64,000 nt of DNA from Zygnema cylindricum (GCA_037447655.1 JBBHKE010002078.1:1-64000); one strand, 5' to 3'; positions 17,594-29,583 are shown, counted from the first letter of the stretch. Notes: generated from the sequence alone by a model not told the origin. Made by a program: numbers and translations.

Positions 17594-17619
17594 CTCCCCT
17601 CTCCAACTTCTAATCCCTC

Positions 17620-18080
17620 CCTCGGAGGAAGGCGGGAAGGGCGGGTGGGATAGAGAGGTAGAGAGAAAAAAAGAAAGGGAGATGTTATGGGAGAGAGTGG
17701 AATGGGTGAGAGAGAGACGAGAGGAGAAAGATAAAGAGAGGGATGAAAGGGGCCAAGAACATCAAAAGGCACAGAAGAAGGGGAGAAAAGTGGAAGGGAG
17801 ACGGAGAGGACAAAGGATAATGAGAGGGAGAGGAGGAGGGAGAGGTAGCAAGACACAAAGAGTGAAGGGGGAAGAGAGGGGGAAAAAGAGGGGGGAAAAG
17901 AAAGGGACAAAGAGATCAAAAGGGGGGCAAAGTGTGGGAGGGAGAGAGAGGGGAGAGAGAGAGAGAGATGGAAAGAGATATGGGAAAAATAAGGGAAAAA
18001 GAGAGAGAAGGAGAGGAAAAGAGAAATCTATAGAGAGAATGGGCGAGAGACAAATTCGAAGGGAGAGGGCACCTCGAAAA
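17620..18080. repeat. purine-rich (GA) low-complexity tract
   Basis: Irregular GAGAGG/GAGAAA-type sequence runs on the + strand, less regular than the array at 15780-16260. Open frames across it on both strands reflect composition only. Confidence 0.85.
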
Positions 18081-18089
18081 TAAATGTTT

Positions 18090-19700
18090 GAATCTGAAAA
18101 GACATGCAAAAAAACTAGATTCTTCTCAATAAATTTGATAAATGAAAATGTGAATGGGGTGTATCAAGTGTTTTTATATGTTTTACATCATAGCCTCGAA
18201 CATTTTGACAAGTAATAGGCCTAATCATGCCACTTAATGTAATACTACTAATTTCGATGGCCACAAGTTTTATGCGTGGTATTTTTAAGCAATGCATTTT
18301 TCTAAACATGAACAAATTGGAGACTTCTTTACTTGCGTTTAGAAATCTCTTGTCATCAATTCTACTAACTGTATCGAGGACAAAATTAAACGTATGCAAA
18401 ATTATTCATCGCCCTTCCTCTGTGGACCTATTTTATTGGTATTCAGTGGTTGTGTACATTCTTCGATGCTTCTTGGTAGGCCTATTCATAAATTCTCTCT
18501 TTTTTGAATTCCTCATTTCGAATGTTAAGATTTATACTTCTTGCGATGCATCTTTCGTCTTTTTGCCTTTGACATTGTCTATATCCTTACTTTGTTATAT
18601 TTGGTCTGACTTTGGTGCTCTCTATCTTTTCTCTAAATCTAATGCTTTCTCTCTCTCATGCTTTTCGCTCGATTTTTTCTCCTTTTAATCTCTTTAGATC
18701 TTATAAGACACATTCTGAGTTTATAACATGAATTTGTATAACTTTTTTGTCACTTTTTCTCTCACATAAAGTTGTCGGATTAACAACTGGTAGCCTTCTA
18801 ACATCTTTCTCCACGCATTCACATGGTGGCTAGGACTCCTTGCTCAATGAGACTAATAGAACGGATGCGTGTGGCCGTGGTAGATAATGTTTTTAAATTT
18901 TGTGGGGAGAGTCGCTCTTTCATTAACTTGCTCGATCGTCAAAGCATTTTTAGTGGGGAAAAAAGCCATTATCACAATCGACATTCTAATGTACAAACCT
19001 TTACAATCACACCATTTTTGTTACAAACTAATTGTGACTTACATATCTATTATAAGTTCAAAGTCCATTATAACATCCTCTCTATAATCTATTTTTTTCC
19101 ATTATGAGACTAAACCTTTAAAAACAATAGGGAGGCCAAAAGATTTTAAGAAAAAGAAAAAAATGTCACACCTTCCATAAAAGAGATTTCGATTACAAGC
19201 AAAGAAGTTGGAGAGGGGATAAACAATGAGTACACGGGAGCAAATCGTACTGATTACATGCGGATGATAGGAGTACACTTAGAACTTGGTGGAAAAACTA
19301 GTAGGTGTGTTCGAGAAAATGGCGATAGGAAAATGTATTGAAGTAGCAAATGGGCCCCGACCCAATGACAAAGTAATGGGAATATGAAAAGACAACAAAA
19401 TAGAAGTGCTCAAATCGGAAGAATCAGAAGTTTTGGATGATAAACATGAAAGAAAAATAAATATTTTAACCCTCAACAACACACCGTTGGCTCGGAAATT
19501 CATTACGTACAAATTATAAAATAGCCATTCGAGATAGAAGTATAGGTAAGAGCAAAATAAATATATGAACAACCCATAAACAAAGATAATACCCCAACAC
19601 TTCAGAGGAATATAAGACCAAACAAGTATAAGTAGAAGGCACAAACAATTAAAACCGACAATGATAATACTACAAAAAAATGATATTTTCTCTAACATGA
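18090..19700. other. AT-rich region, no gene recognised
   Basis: No recognisable gene is present. The open frame at 18227-18688 (+) is a hydrophobic string without motifs, and its antisense frame (18115-18399, -) is also unrecognised. The part below 19705 may be the decayed internal region of the minus-strand LTR element whose LTR lies at 19705-20225. Confidence 0.4.
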
Positions 19701-19704
19701 AAAA

Positions 19705-20225
19705 TGTTACAAATGTAAATTTGTGACCTCCATTGGTCCACAGAATGTCTAGCCTATATGAAGCCTCTAGGACAATATTTGCACTTTTGACTTTAGCAAT
19801 GAATAAGTGCCACCCTGGCACGCAAAAACTCTAACAAAATACACCCATGTGTAGCCTGGACTCTCTTGAGTCCGCAACAAAAAGAATCACTAAAATCTCT
19901 CACTTGAGCATTGAGTTATGACAGGCCAAAGATGGCCTGAAATCGCTCATCTGAGAATTGAGTTATGACTGGCCAAATAAAACCTATAAATACAGATGCA
20001 CTATGGGAGAGAGGCGGCTACTGAAATTTTTCTAAGTCTTAAGCTCCCTCTTTGAACCTACTACTAGCTTACCTAGCCAATCAAAGGACTGTAAGGTACA
20101 ACAAGTTACAAGTACCGTTGTATTTCCTGTACGGCATAGTATGGCATGGCCACTCTGCAGACGCATGTCAGTTCTAAGGCCGTAGTTGCTCCCCCCGTAA
20201 TATCCGTTTTCCAATCATAACTCGC
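19705..20225 (-). mobile_element. partial copia-type LTR, minus orientation
   Basis: Read on the minus strand, this matches the 3' part of the copia LTRs elsewhere in the window. Shared landmarks are AAGTCTTAG..ATTT, the hallmark CTC...GAGAG block, GGACTC..AGAGAGTCCAGGCTA, GAGGC.TCATATAGGC and the terminal TGTGGACCAATGGAGGTCAC. The LTR start is missing. It abuts the unit starting near 20230. Confidence 0.6.
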
Positions 20226-20833
20226 CACGTGTTTGTTAAGTCAAAGATTGTAATCGGTCGTCGCAGTCTGTCGTGCGGCCGGCTAGTTTGTCTTATTCAG
20301 TCAAAGTTGTAATTGACCGTCGCGGTCTATCCCGCGACTGGCTAATTTGTCCTTACGTGAAGATAGTGGTCTAGGGTGGGTCTGAAGTTATTTAGTCGTG
20401 TAGTACGAATCGTAGTTTCTTGGAGATTCAGTTTGACGCCCAAGTTATGTTTCGTTAGGTGTGTACGACATGTAGGTGCGGTTTGTCTTTACCTAGCTTT
20501 GAAAGTACGTGTGAGTAGTATTGGCAATTCTTTGTGTTTTGTTGTTGACGCGATTTGAGTTGTACGCACTTTGTACGCACTATCTGGTTTCGCTTGAAAT
20601 ATAGTTTGAGGTAGTGACGTCACAGTAGTTGTACTATATACTGCAGCTTAAAGGGAGTGGGAAGAAGATCTTTTTATGGGGAGAAAAATGTCTTTGAAAC
20701 ATATTGGCTTTCGTGGGAAGCTCTCTCTCGTGTGATTTTTTTTAATGCTTCCGCTATAGTCTTGCACTCTGATTTTGTGTAAGATCCTATCAAGTGGTAT
20801 CAGAGCTCGTGTGCTCCATTAAGGTGCAGAAGG

Positions 20834-21445
20834 GTGGCTAGTTTGGCCGCCATGGGTAGAAAGAAGAAAAATACTCCTTCTCCTATGATGCCTTCTTCTT
20901 CTACAGTTTTTCCTCACCCTCCAGATCCGGATCCTCCGGATCCATCCGAATCGGAATCATCATCGAATCTGGAAGTAGAAACTCGATTTGCTTTCATCGG
21001 CAAAACTTTTGAGGAAGTCGTTCCGGTCGAACCGTTCGGAAAAAAGAAGGAGAATGAGGGGAAAAAGAAGGAGGAAGATAATGCGATGGAAGATCGACTT
21101 CAAAATCTGATGGATGGTCTTTTTCGTTATGTTGATCAACGGATCTCGGAGGCGAATCGTGTCACGAGACCTCCACTTTTCGGAGATCCCATTCCGACAC
21201 AAAGCGTCGTTGATACGGAAGGAGATGAAGGAGATGAAGATGAGAGGAGGGAATTGATTCGAAAGGGGAAATTTCCCATCGATGACGATTCCGATCTTGA
21301 TGATTGGAGTGAAGGGGACGAACAAGTTGAATCTATGTCTGGAAAAATTGTTATCTTCAATGGAACAACACTCTTCAAGAGATGGTACAATCAATGGTTC
21401 ATAGATATTGGAGGAGTATTAATTCGTGGGGAGATGCAATTTTGA
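20834..21445 (+). CDS. gag-like protein of truncated LTR element
   Basis: A 203-codon ORF lies just 3' of the primer-binding site, as expected for gag. The protein begins with a basic stretch (GRKKKN), then Pro/Ser-rich and acidic segments, and a predicted helical part (NLMDGLFRYVDQRISEANR). No zinc knuckle is present in the surviving part. From about 21370 the frame runs into unrelated sequence, where the copia integrase frame takes over, so the last ~25 residues are probably not native. Assignment rests on position and composition, not on a diagnostic motif. Confidence 0.45.
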   Translation: MASLAAMGRKKKNTPSPMMPSSSTVFPHPPDPDPPDPSESESSSNLEVETRFAFIGKTFEEVVPVEPFGKKKENEGKKKEEDNAMEDRLQNLMDGLFRYVDQRISEANRVTRPPLFGDPIPTQSVVDTEGDEGDEDERRELIRKGKFPIDDDSDLDDWSEGDEQVESMSGKIVIFNGTTLFKRWYNQWFIDIGGVLIRGEMQF

Positions 21446-22053
21446 CGACGAATTATATTTGTAATCGGAGGATTACATCGGTTTCGGGTGGCAAAACTCC
21501 ATACGAATTGCGGTATGGTCGAAAACCTACTCTTCACTACATTCGGATTTAGGGATGCCGTGCATCGGTTTATATTCAAGCACAAAAGAGAAAAGGTAAA
21601 TTTGCATCGAGGAGTTGGAGTAGTTATTTTGTGGGGTATAGCACTAAAGGGAGTCCTTATCGAGTTTATGACCCGATTCCAAATGTCATTGAGGAATCGA
21701 GGAATGTCGATTTTCACGAGGATCTACTATCCACAATCTCTCGATCGGCTAAGCGACATTCTAATCTTGATTTTTATGAGGAATATAAAAATGGTGATCT
21801 TCAAGACATCGAGGGTTCGGATTTGGAAATTGATCCGGAATCCACATCCAATGTTAAGAGGGGTAAAGGTAAAATTGTTGAAAAAGTAAAATTTGACAAC
21901 ATTAATGGGGATTCAGGAAGAGAAAATTCCCGAATGTCTTCGGACACGAGGAAATCTTTGACTTCTAAATCGGGTGGTCAAAATATCTTTGAGGAGGAAC
22001 CGGCAAACGAAGAGAAAGAATTTGAGCTAAAGGAGGAGTATGCAAGAAAATAG
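21381..22053 (+). pseudogene. copia integrase C-terminal fragment
   Basis: In the frame of 21631, the stretch EMVQSMVHRYWRSINSW, ICNRRITS, GGKTPYELRYGRKP, GCRASVYIQ, SYFVGYSTKGSPYRVYDP matches the usual order of the end of a Ty1/copia integrase (RSML..A, L.NR, TPYE.W.G.KP, FVGY...GYR.YDP). One stop (TAG near 21549) interrupts it. An acidic tail follows to 22053. The upstream integrase core is missing, so this is a remnant. Confidence 0.7.
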
Positions 22054-22249
22054 GGGAAAGAAACCGGCTCGTCTTTCTTTTGACGGTAAGGGAAATATTG
22101 AAAATTCTTATTGTTTTATTTCGGCGGCTAGGGATGGAGATTTCCACTTATAGCAATCATTATGCGATAATATGCGGGGCGATCCCCAATCGTATATGGA
22201 AGCACAAAAATCATGCAATTTGGAGAAGCCTTGGAAACCGGCGTGGGAA

Positions 22250-23110
22250 AGAGAATGAAATTCTGTGGTCTCCATTGACCCACAGTATGAGCAGCCTATG
22301 CAAAGCCTCTAGGATAACATTTGCCCTTTCTACTTTCCCGCTGAATACGCGCCGCCCAGGCACACAAATATTCTGACCACTCTCACCCTTGTGAGGACAA
22401 GACTCCCCTGAGTCAAACGCAAAAAGAATCACTGAATTTGCTCACCCGAGCAGTAAGTTATGGCTGGTCAAATATGACCTTTATAGTTACAAGCTCTCTT
22501 AGAGAGAGAGGTACCTAAATATTACTAAGTCTCGGTCTGCCTACTCACGACTACCTACTATTAAACCCTAGTCCAATAGGAACACTATATAGTACAAGAA
22601 GGTACAATGGGTGATGTACTTATTGTACGACCATTGTACGACAAGGTCTACAAGGTGACACCTGTCACATCGGAAGCCATGGTTCCTCCTCCCATCTTCT
22701 CCGGTATCAAATAATGTGGCGCCACGTGGCACCGCGTGACGCTATATCCGTATGCCGCCAAAAAGCTCACTTCGCGTGGCGGCTATAATGCCGGCCGTCC
22801 GATCAAAACATATTTTACACGGTTCAGATTCGCGTACATGCAGAAATTGCTCCTTTTGGTTAGTCTGCTGTTAATTAGCTGTTTCGTTAGTATTTATATA
22901 TTTATGAAACCCATTGTGGATCATTTCATAACGCCTTAATGGTTAAGGCGTTAGGCTATTAAGAATCTAGAGGTCTCAAGTTCAGATCTAGACCTAGGCA
23001 TCATTTTAGCCAAAATACCCTTAACTGCAAAAACTGCCACTTTCTAAATATGGCGGCAGCCATGGCGCGCCTTTGTCCTCACTCTCTTTCTTTAAAGCGA
23101 AACTAAAATA
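22250..23110 (-). mobile_element. diverged copia-type LTR, minus orientation
   Basis: The minus-strand sequence ends with CTGTGGGTCAATGGAGACCACAGAATTTCA, like the other LTR ends in the window, and carries the shared GGCTGCC..CCATGGC landmark near 23060. The LTR start is unclear. It carries a plus-strand (antisense) tRNA-like module at 22930-22999. It interrupts the element at 20230-22249. Confidence 0.55.
22930..22999 (+). other. tRNA-like module antisense within LTR
   Basis: TTAATGGTTAAGGCGTTAGG resembles a D-arm/A-box, and CAAGTTCAGATCTAG 35 bases later resembles a T-arm/B-box. The host LTR is on the minus strand, so the module is antisense to it, as in the other LTRs. It does not look like a functional tRNA gene. 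Confidence 0.45.
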
Positions 23111-23129
23111 GGGAAGTGAACTATAAATT

Positions 23130-23801
23130 ACCTCTTTTTATTGACAACCGAACATTTGAGGAGATAAGCTTACCAAGGGGAAAAAGGTTATTGAGGACAG
23201 TTTCATAGACATTTTGGAAATAGAAAACTGGTCGGAAAAGGAGACTTCAACGGATTCCAAGGAAAGGGGAGAAGTGAAACTAGAAGGGGTTTTAAAGGAT
23301 AAGGGAAAAGAGGAATATTTAATGAAAGGTATAGCGGAGTAGAAATACTTATTAGGAATAAATTTAGAAAGTGAGAGTGGAAAGAAATTCATGGGAGAGA
23401 GTGAGGAAAGTTCATTTTTTGGGGGTAATGGGTTTGACATCACTAAAGGAAGTGATGGTATTTATGAAGGTGTGCCTCGAAAAGGGTTAGCACCTAGGTG
23501 TATGTTGCAAGTTGGAGATGGGGCTAGCTGTTTGGATTGCAAAAGGGAAATCGGGTTGTGTGTGGATGGAAAAGTGATGAGGTGGATAAAATCTTTGCTC
23601 GGATTCATGAAAAGTGGGATGTTAAATAAAATGTTTGATGCAATTATTATTTTGGTTAATCTAAAGCACTGTGAAAAATACGAGAGTATTTCCTTAAGTT
23701 TTATGAATGGAAAAAGAAAAAAGAAAAAGAAAAGGTGGAGGGGGTATTTGTTTATTTGTTTGTAGGAGTTGAAAGGAAAATAGACTAGAAAATAAGGGGA
23801 G
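23130..23801 (+). pseudogene. degenerate copia RNase H/3' region
   Basis: Around 23575-23700 the frame reads RWIKSLLGFMKSG, IILVNLKHCEKYESISLSF. This parallels the copia RNase H end seen intact at 40590-40740 (MWVKSLLQEFGYMKEG ... HHFKAKHINIRLSF). A polypurine tract (AATAAGGGGAG) then leads directly to an LTR start at 23802. The rest is scrambled. Confidence 0.5.
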
Positions 23802-24850
23802 TGTTGATATTTGAGTATTTTCTAGGTCTATATTAGGATAGGAAAAGAGCAGAGGCAGTTTGCCTCTAACTCCCCCTCTCCCAGCCCCCACACTTGTTGT
23901 AGTCACTGAAGGCTGGACACGGGATATAGAGCCATGGCTGCCTAGGTCCTCTAGAGAAGACATGGAATAGAGTGGGTAGATTTACCAAAAAGACAGTTGA
24001 CGAACCCCAAGATTTGAACCTGGAACCTGTCGTCCGTCAAGACAGCCGTTAACCGGTAGCTTTATCCAATTAGTCTAGGACGACTGCTAAGAGCTGTTAG
24101 GTTTGATAAAGATATAAATGTTATCAAGTAGATCAATTCATTTAACTAGACGAATTGATTCCTAGTACATAGAAATAGTTCAAATATAGTACTGTCTTAT
24201 GTACATTACGAAAAGGATTATGCGCATTTGTTTCGACCGCGAAACAAATACCGCGCACCCATTTTCAACGGTTAAAATTAAAGTCGGTTTTGATCGGACG
24301 GCCGCGATAGGCGCCGCGATCGCGGAATAGGTACTTTTGGCGTTTTAAGGTCATTGCCACCTCGAATGACACGTGGCGTGACAACATTGGATTGCGGCAA
24401 CTCGAGAGATTACAAGAACAAATCTCGATTTGACACGTGTTGACATTTTGGCCATGTTGTACAATGACCGTACAGAAAGTACATCGGTACCTGCACTTTT
24501 CTGTACGACACAGTAATTTGATTGGTGCCGTACGTCAATAGATAGAGTTTTAGAGAGAGAATAGGACTTAGAAAATTTAGTAGGCAGCAGCCTCTCTCCA
24601 AGAGAGCTTCTATACAAAAGGTCATCTTTGACCATTCATAAATATCAATTTACTTGACGATTTTCAGTGATTGTTTTTGCTGCAAACTCAAGGGAGTCCA
24701 CGCTACACAGGGGTGTAATCGGTCAGAGTTTTTTCTTGCCAGGGTGGCTGCATTTATAAGGGAAAGTCAAAGTGGGTGAATGTGTCCAAAACTCATATTC
24801 TAACTTTGCATTCTGTGGTGGAACTGAGCACACAGAAAGTCTTATTTCAC
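23802..24850 (+). mobile_element. copia-type LTR, plus orientation
   Basis: It starts TGTTGATATTTGAGTATTTTCTAGGTC after a polypurine tract, as the LTR at 40906 does, and contains GGAG.CAGTTTGCCTCTAACT, a GAGCCATGGCTGCCTAGG landmark, TAGGACTTAGAAAATTTAGTAGGCAG and CTCAAGGGAGTCCACGCTACAC. The 3' end is diffuse (~24850). It carries the antisense tRNA-like module at 24001-24085. Confidence 0.7.
24001..24085 (-). other. tRNA-like module antisense within LTR
   Basis: Read on the minus strand, TAATTGGATAAAGCT (A-box/D-arm-like) is followed ~40 bases later by CAGGTTCAAATCTTGGG (near-consensus B-box/T-arm). It lies antisense in the LTR at 23802-24850. Confidence 0.55.
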
Positions 24851-24959
24851 AGGGGTGAAGCTATAATGGATTTCTTATTGTCAAGGGGTCAATTATTTGG
24901 GTTTATATCAACTTTGAGTCGGCACTATCTAGATTAGCTTCTTTTGGATTTGGGATTTA

Positions 24960-25468
24960 TGTGGGCAATAGAGCACAGATAGTTTCATTGTCCAATTATG
25001 GCTTGCCACGTGTCATCCGTTGCTTTTGGCTCACAAACCGCCAAATGACCAATCCGGTGCTTCGTCTCCACTGTGAGCCGTCCGATTATAAGTCAGAATT
25101 TAATCACGTCCGTTTAAATTTGACGTCGTTTTGTTTTGTAATTCGCGAAATGTAGTATGCAAACTCTTACCATGTTTGAATACAAAACGCACCAAATACA
25201 TATAACGATCCATTAATAACTAATAGATAAGGTGTACGTCTACGCTATTTGATTTCATCTCGCAGGTCATAAGATTATTCTTGTTCGCGGCGCTTCAATT
25301 TTGCAAAGACTTATGTCTCCTGCTTTCTTAGTATGTCTATCTTTTTTATTGCTTATGGCAGCCTTAGCTCTCTTTGATTCCTCGGTGACTACTACAAGTA
25401 TGAGAAATAAATAGCCTTCATAGACAAACTAACAAAAGACAGAAAATAGAAAAAACCTTTTTTCAACA
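24960..25468 (-). mobile_element. 3' LTR (truncated) of minus-strand copia element
   Basis: On the minus strand the LTR starts TGTTGAAAAAAGG at 25468 right after a polypurine tract that follows the RNase H remnant. Its downstream part (24980-25150) matches the LTR at 47551-48408 (GCCACGTGTCATCCGTT..., AATGACCAATCCGGTGC) in inverse orientation. A degraded tRNA-like module may lie at 25214-25290 on +. Confidence 0.65.
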
Positions 25469-25484
25469 CTCCTCATATTTTCTA

Positions 25485-27880
25485 ATCTATCTTTTGCTTC
25501 AGTCCACACTTCTCCCTACAAAATATCAACTTCGGAGAAGAAACCGGTTTTAGTCATTATGTCTGCTACCATCTCCCCATCTTGTCCATATTCCAAACTA
25601 ATGATTTTATTCTCAACCTTCTCTCTAATAAAGCTCAAACAAATATCCATATGTTTTTATTTAAAGTGATGCTTAAGGTTTGTTGCAATTGCAATCGCAA
25701 CTTGATTTTCACAAAATATCTTTTGCACTAAATTCTTAATATATCCAAGTTCTTGAAGCAAAGATTTCACCCACATTAGTTTTTTCCCAGCCGAACAAGA
25801 GGCCATATACTGAGCCTCTGTGGTGGACTGAGCAATCACCTTTTGTTGCGTGTTGCTCCAGAAGCCTTATTCCCAACATACAACACATACCCAGAAGTAC
25901 ACCTCCTCATCGTAGCATCCCCATAACTGGCATCACTCTAAGTGGTGATGTCTGTATTATCCCCTCCGAAATGCAACCACAGATCTCTCGTTTCATCAAG
26001 TATTGCATGACCGTTTTGGCCGATACCCAATTTTTTTTCCTAAGATCATTCTGACTCCTAGTTAATATCCCCACTACTGTTGCTCTATCAGGACGAGTAC
26101 AATTTAAAAAATACATCAAACTAGAGAGAACCTGTATTTATCGAATAGTTTGCATAAACTTGCTTTCCTCAGGTCCTAACTCACTATCCAAGATCAAGAC
26201 TCCTTCTTCTAAGCTCCCCTCATTTCCTTTCTTTAAATCCATTGGAGTCGTACAATTATTTGCTTTATCGATTTGAATTTTTTCAAGCATATTTCCTATT
26301 GCTTATTGTTGAGTTAGTCTAATTGTTTTCTTCTATCTATCCCTCTCCATCTGAATTCCCAAAATGTACTTTGCCTCTCCTAAGTCTGTTATTTCAAATC
26401 TACTCTTTAGATCCTTTTTCAATCCATTAATTTTCTCCATTGATTTACTCAAAATAATCAATTTATCAACATAGATGGCAATGAAATTTATACCTTCCTC
26501 ATCCTCAAATAGATTGATAGAATGATCCGAACTGATTTGGATATATCCTAATTTTATCAAAAACTTGTCTAACTTCTTGTTTCCTTGGCGTGGAGCTTGC
26601 TTTAGTTCATAAAGACACTTTATCAATCTGCACACCTTACTTTCTTCTCTTTTCTCCACAAATCCTTCTGGTTGTCGCATGAAGATCTATTATTTTAATT
26701 ATCTGTGCAAGAAAGCGGTTTTGATGTCCATCTAGTGCACTTCCATGTTTTTCGCTGCCGCTAGAATAAGTATTATCGGGACTGAGGGAAATCTAAAAAG
26801 AGGAGCGAAGGTCTCCTCATAATCGATTCTCTCCTTCTTTGTGAACTCTTTTGCCACAAATCTGGCCTTGTATTGCTCGATAGTGTTATCCGTATTGAGT
26901 TTCAATTTAAATACCCACTTGAATCCTATTGGCTTTCTAGCGGAGGACAATCCACTAGCTCCCATGTGTTTGCTTCCATAATGGAAGCCATCTCATCATT
27001 AATGGGCTGTCATCCATCTACTACGTTCCGGACTATTATTTGCTTCTGTGTAAGTCTGGGTTCGCTTAAATGTGACAGTTTAGTTACCTTGTTGTTCACT
27101 TGTTTCTCTTGAAGTCTCTTCCTGCTTCTCCTTCCTCTTTCAAAATCTGATGTTAGAATAGAAGGAAATCTCAGATTTCTTCGGATGACTTCATCTTCTC
27201 CCCTATCCGTGGAGTCCATCTCCGGAGGTTCATCATCCATTTGCGGTCTTTCCTTGTTTTCTTCCTCGGTTTGAACTTGAAGCTATGACTCCAAGAGAGG
27301 GTCACTCTCGCTCAAATTTTTCTCTTCCTCTACAAGGTCAGGCTGAACCGGAGTTCGGTTAGAAAAATCTATATCTATCTCATTTTCCGATTCAATTCTA
27401 ATTCTAACTGGTATAGTGTATTTAAAGGGATATATGGACATTTCTTCACCCATGACTACCAAGTGTTTTACTAGAATGATGTCTTCTCTTCCAAGATCAT
27501 ACACTCTATATCCCTTTACATTTTCATCATACCCAAGTAGGTATCATTGCTTTCCGCTTGCATCTAACTTCCAATCACATTTTTTTGTGTTTAGACAAAA
27601 ATCTTGACTTTCGAACACCTTTAAGTGTTAAATATAAGGTTTTCTCCCGGTCCATCTTTCATAAGGTATTTGTCTTTTTAGTGCTGATGTAAGGACTCTA
27701 TTTTTGAGATAGTTAGGACAATTCATATCTTCTACCCAAAAGCTTTTCCTTATCTTTTTATGAGACAACATGCTACGGGCACTATCACTTAATGTCCGAT
27801 TTAGACTCTCGGCTACACCATTTTGTTTTAGGTTCTTTGGAACGGTCTTTTGGTATTGAACCCTTTCCTCTTTCAAAAAT
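25485..27880 (-). pseudogene. copia pol remnant: integrase, reverse transcriptase, RNase H
   Basis: On the minus strand, in order, there are an integrase end (KQNGVAESLNRTLSDSARSM, YLKNRVLTSALKRQ, PYERWTGRKP), a linker, reverse transcriptase (IGFKWVFKLKLNTDNTIEQY, RQPEGFVE, YELKQAPRQGNKKLDKFL, IAIYVDKLIIL, where the usual YVDD reads YVDK) and RNase H (STTEAQYMASCSAGKKLMWV, HHFK). Many stops break the frame. The catalytic change D to K in YVDD and the stops mean it cannot encode an active enzyme. The integrase ends abruptly at ~27880, where the large-repeat element is inserted. Confidence 0.88.
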
Positions 27881-27901
27881 TCCTAATCCCCCCAGTTAGT
27901 T

Positions 27902-29234
27902 GTCATGCCGCATTGTGTCAAGGCGTTAATTTAGTTTATTTGTAATAATATTACGGGCTACAGCCACACTACTTCTGGTTCGTGCAAAAATCATGTTTGA
28001 ATTCAAGAATTATTTTGTTATTACTTTGAAGTGACGCTGGGAATTCCGCGGGTGAACCGGAGATACGCATTCGCGTGAGCGACGACGTACGTACTTCAAT
28101 TTTCTGTTGGAGATTTTGCCGTGACGCGACGTATGATTTCGAACCATTAATGACGTGACTTACGATTTCGAACCATTAATGACGCGATGTGCAATTTCAA
28201 ACATTAGTGACGCGACGTACGATTTCGAAACATTCGTGACGTGACGTGCGATTTCGAAATATTGGCGATGGACGCTGATTCGTTGTAATTTAAGTCGTGA
28301 TCCCATGTAGGTTCACGCATTTCCATGTAGTTAGGAAGGGTTTTAATCCGCGGATTGTGAATTTTGTAACGTAGGCATATGGTTCTGGTCGCTTATTGAC
28401 CAAGACCCAAAGTAGGCGCAGATTGTATAGTGAAATACTCTCACGCTATTGTTTAGTTAGCATATGTTAGAAATTAGTACTTTGGCTATTTCGTTTGCAC
28501 TTAGGCTATTCTTTTAGGTTTGTACTCTCATAATTTGAGAGTATAGGAATGGGTCGAAGAGGATTTAGATTTTTCTGGCTTTTTCCCTTGTCTTTTTCCT
28601 TAGTCAAATTGTCAATTTTTTTTCCCTACAAAGCTTTTTCTACCTTAGTTTGTTAAGCGCTTAGCTTTTCTCTTTCCTCATTATAATTTCATTGTAAGCC
28701 CTACAAGTTAATTCACTCGGTTTCGGCCAGAGTCCGCACGGTTTCCCTTTAACAACCTCTTTTAGTGTGGATTCTGCCAACTTTCTCAGGTTGTTTTTCA
28801 ACCTTTGCGGATGCCTTTTGTGAATTAGTGTTTGAATTTTTCTTATCTAATTTTCGTTGCCTTGGTTGGAGTTTCCTTGTGGTTTGTTAGAATCCGGTTA
28901 TCTCGGATTCTCTATAGCTTCCAATTGCTTGTTTTCTATTATCATTTTCTGCAATTGGTTATTAGTGTGTCAAAATCCAGTTTTCTCAAATTTTGTGCAG
29001 ATTTTTGATGTTGCTTTCTTATATTTTTTTGTTGCTATTTTCACTTGTTTGTTAGAATTCGATAATTTCGGATTATCTACATATTTTCATTGTTTGTTTT
29101 CTTGTTGTAATATTTTGCAATCGGCGTGCCAGGATCTGGTTATCTCGGATTCTCCGCAGATTTTTATTGTTGTTTTCTTGCATTTTTCTCGTTTTGTTTT
29201 CTTTATTCGAAATCCTAGACCTAACTCCTCTAAG
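27902..29234 (+). repeat. long direct repeat, left copy (putative 5' LTR)
   Basis: It starts TCATGCCGCATTG and ends CCTCTAAGGAAT. It is almost identical to 33831-35117. It contains five ~36-bp tandem units (GACGCGACGTACGATTTCGA type) at ~28112-28265, against four in the right copy. The open frame at 28857-29279 recurs in the right copy and is hydrophobic and motif-free; I regard it as LTR sequence, not a gene. Confidence 0.9.
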
Positions 29235-29507
29235 GAATACGCCCAGACCGTAGAGCTTAGTAGCTACCCATCGGCTTAGTATTCCTGTACTCTCAAATTA
29301 TCATTCTCTTCTCTCTTGTTGTGTGTTTAAAAAATCAAAAAATGTTATATTTCATTTTCAGTTTTTTGTTGAAAAAATATAAAAAAAAATATTATCTTTT
29401 ATTTTCTGTTTTTGTTTTTTGTTTTGTCTTTTCCATTTTCAGTCCAATTTACCTGTCATTTTTAGTTTTTGTTCTCAGTTTGGTGTGAGAAAAAAAAAAT
29501 AAAGAAA

Positions 29508-29510
<3 letters not shown>

Positions 29511-29583
<73 letters not shown>
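29511..29583. repeat. TA dinucleotide microsatellite
   Basis: A run of TA repeats with one interruption (AAATG) lies just 3' of the left long repeat. The flanking 29280-30000 is T-rich low-complexity sequence without a gene. Confidence 0.95.

Larger units (their letters stand above)
20230..22249 (+). mobile_element. truncated LTR retrotransposon: LTR, primer-binding site, gag-like ORF, copia integrase fragment
   Basis: A primer-binding site TGGTATCAGAGC (20796-20807), complementary to initiator Met-tRNA, follows a putative LTR (~20230-20793) ending CTATCA. The LTR contains two ~55-bp direct repeats (20240-20352). An ORF at 20834-21445 encodes a charged gag-like protein of ~200 aa. From about 21380 another frame carries copia integrase C-terminal signatures (GGKTPYELRYGRKP, then SYFVGYSTKGSPYRVYDP) with one stop. 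A further frame near 22055-22240 (KPARLSFDGKGNIENS) looks gag-like. The unit is broken at 22250 by a minus-strand LTR. Reverse transcriptase and RNase H are not seen, so it is a rearranged or non-autonomous copy. Confidence 0.65.

Noticed and set aside
24001-24085. Genuine tRNA gene
   Set aside because: A and B boxes are visible, but the acceptor stem and anticodon arm do not pair properly, and the sequence is embedded in an LTR.
28857-29279. 140-codon hydrophobic ORF repeated at 34735-35118 as a conserved membrane protein
   Set aside because: It is duplicated only because it lies in the long direct repeats; the composition reflects T-rich LTR sequence.
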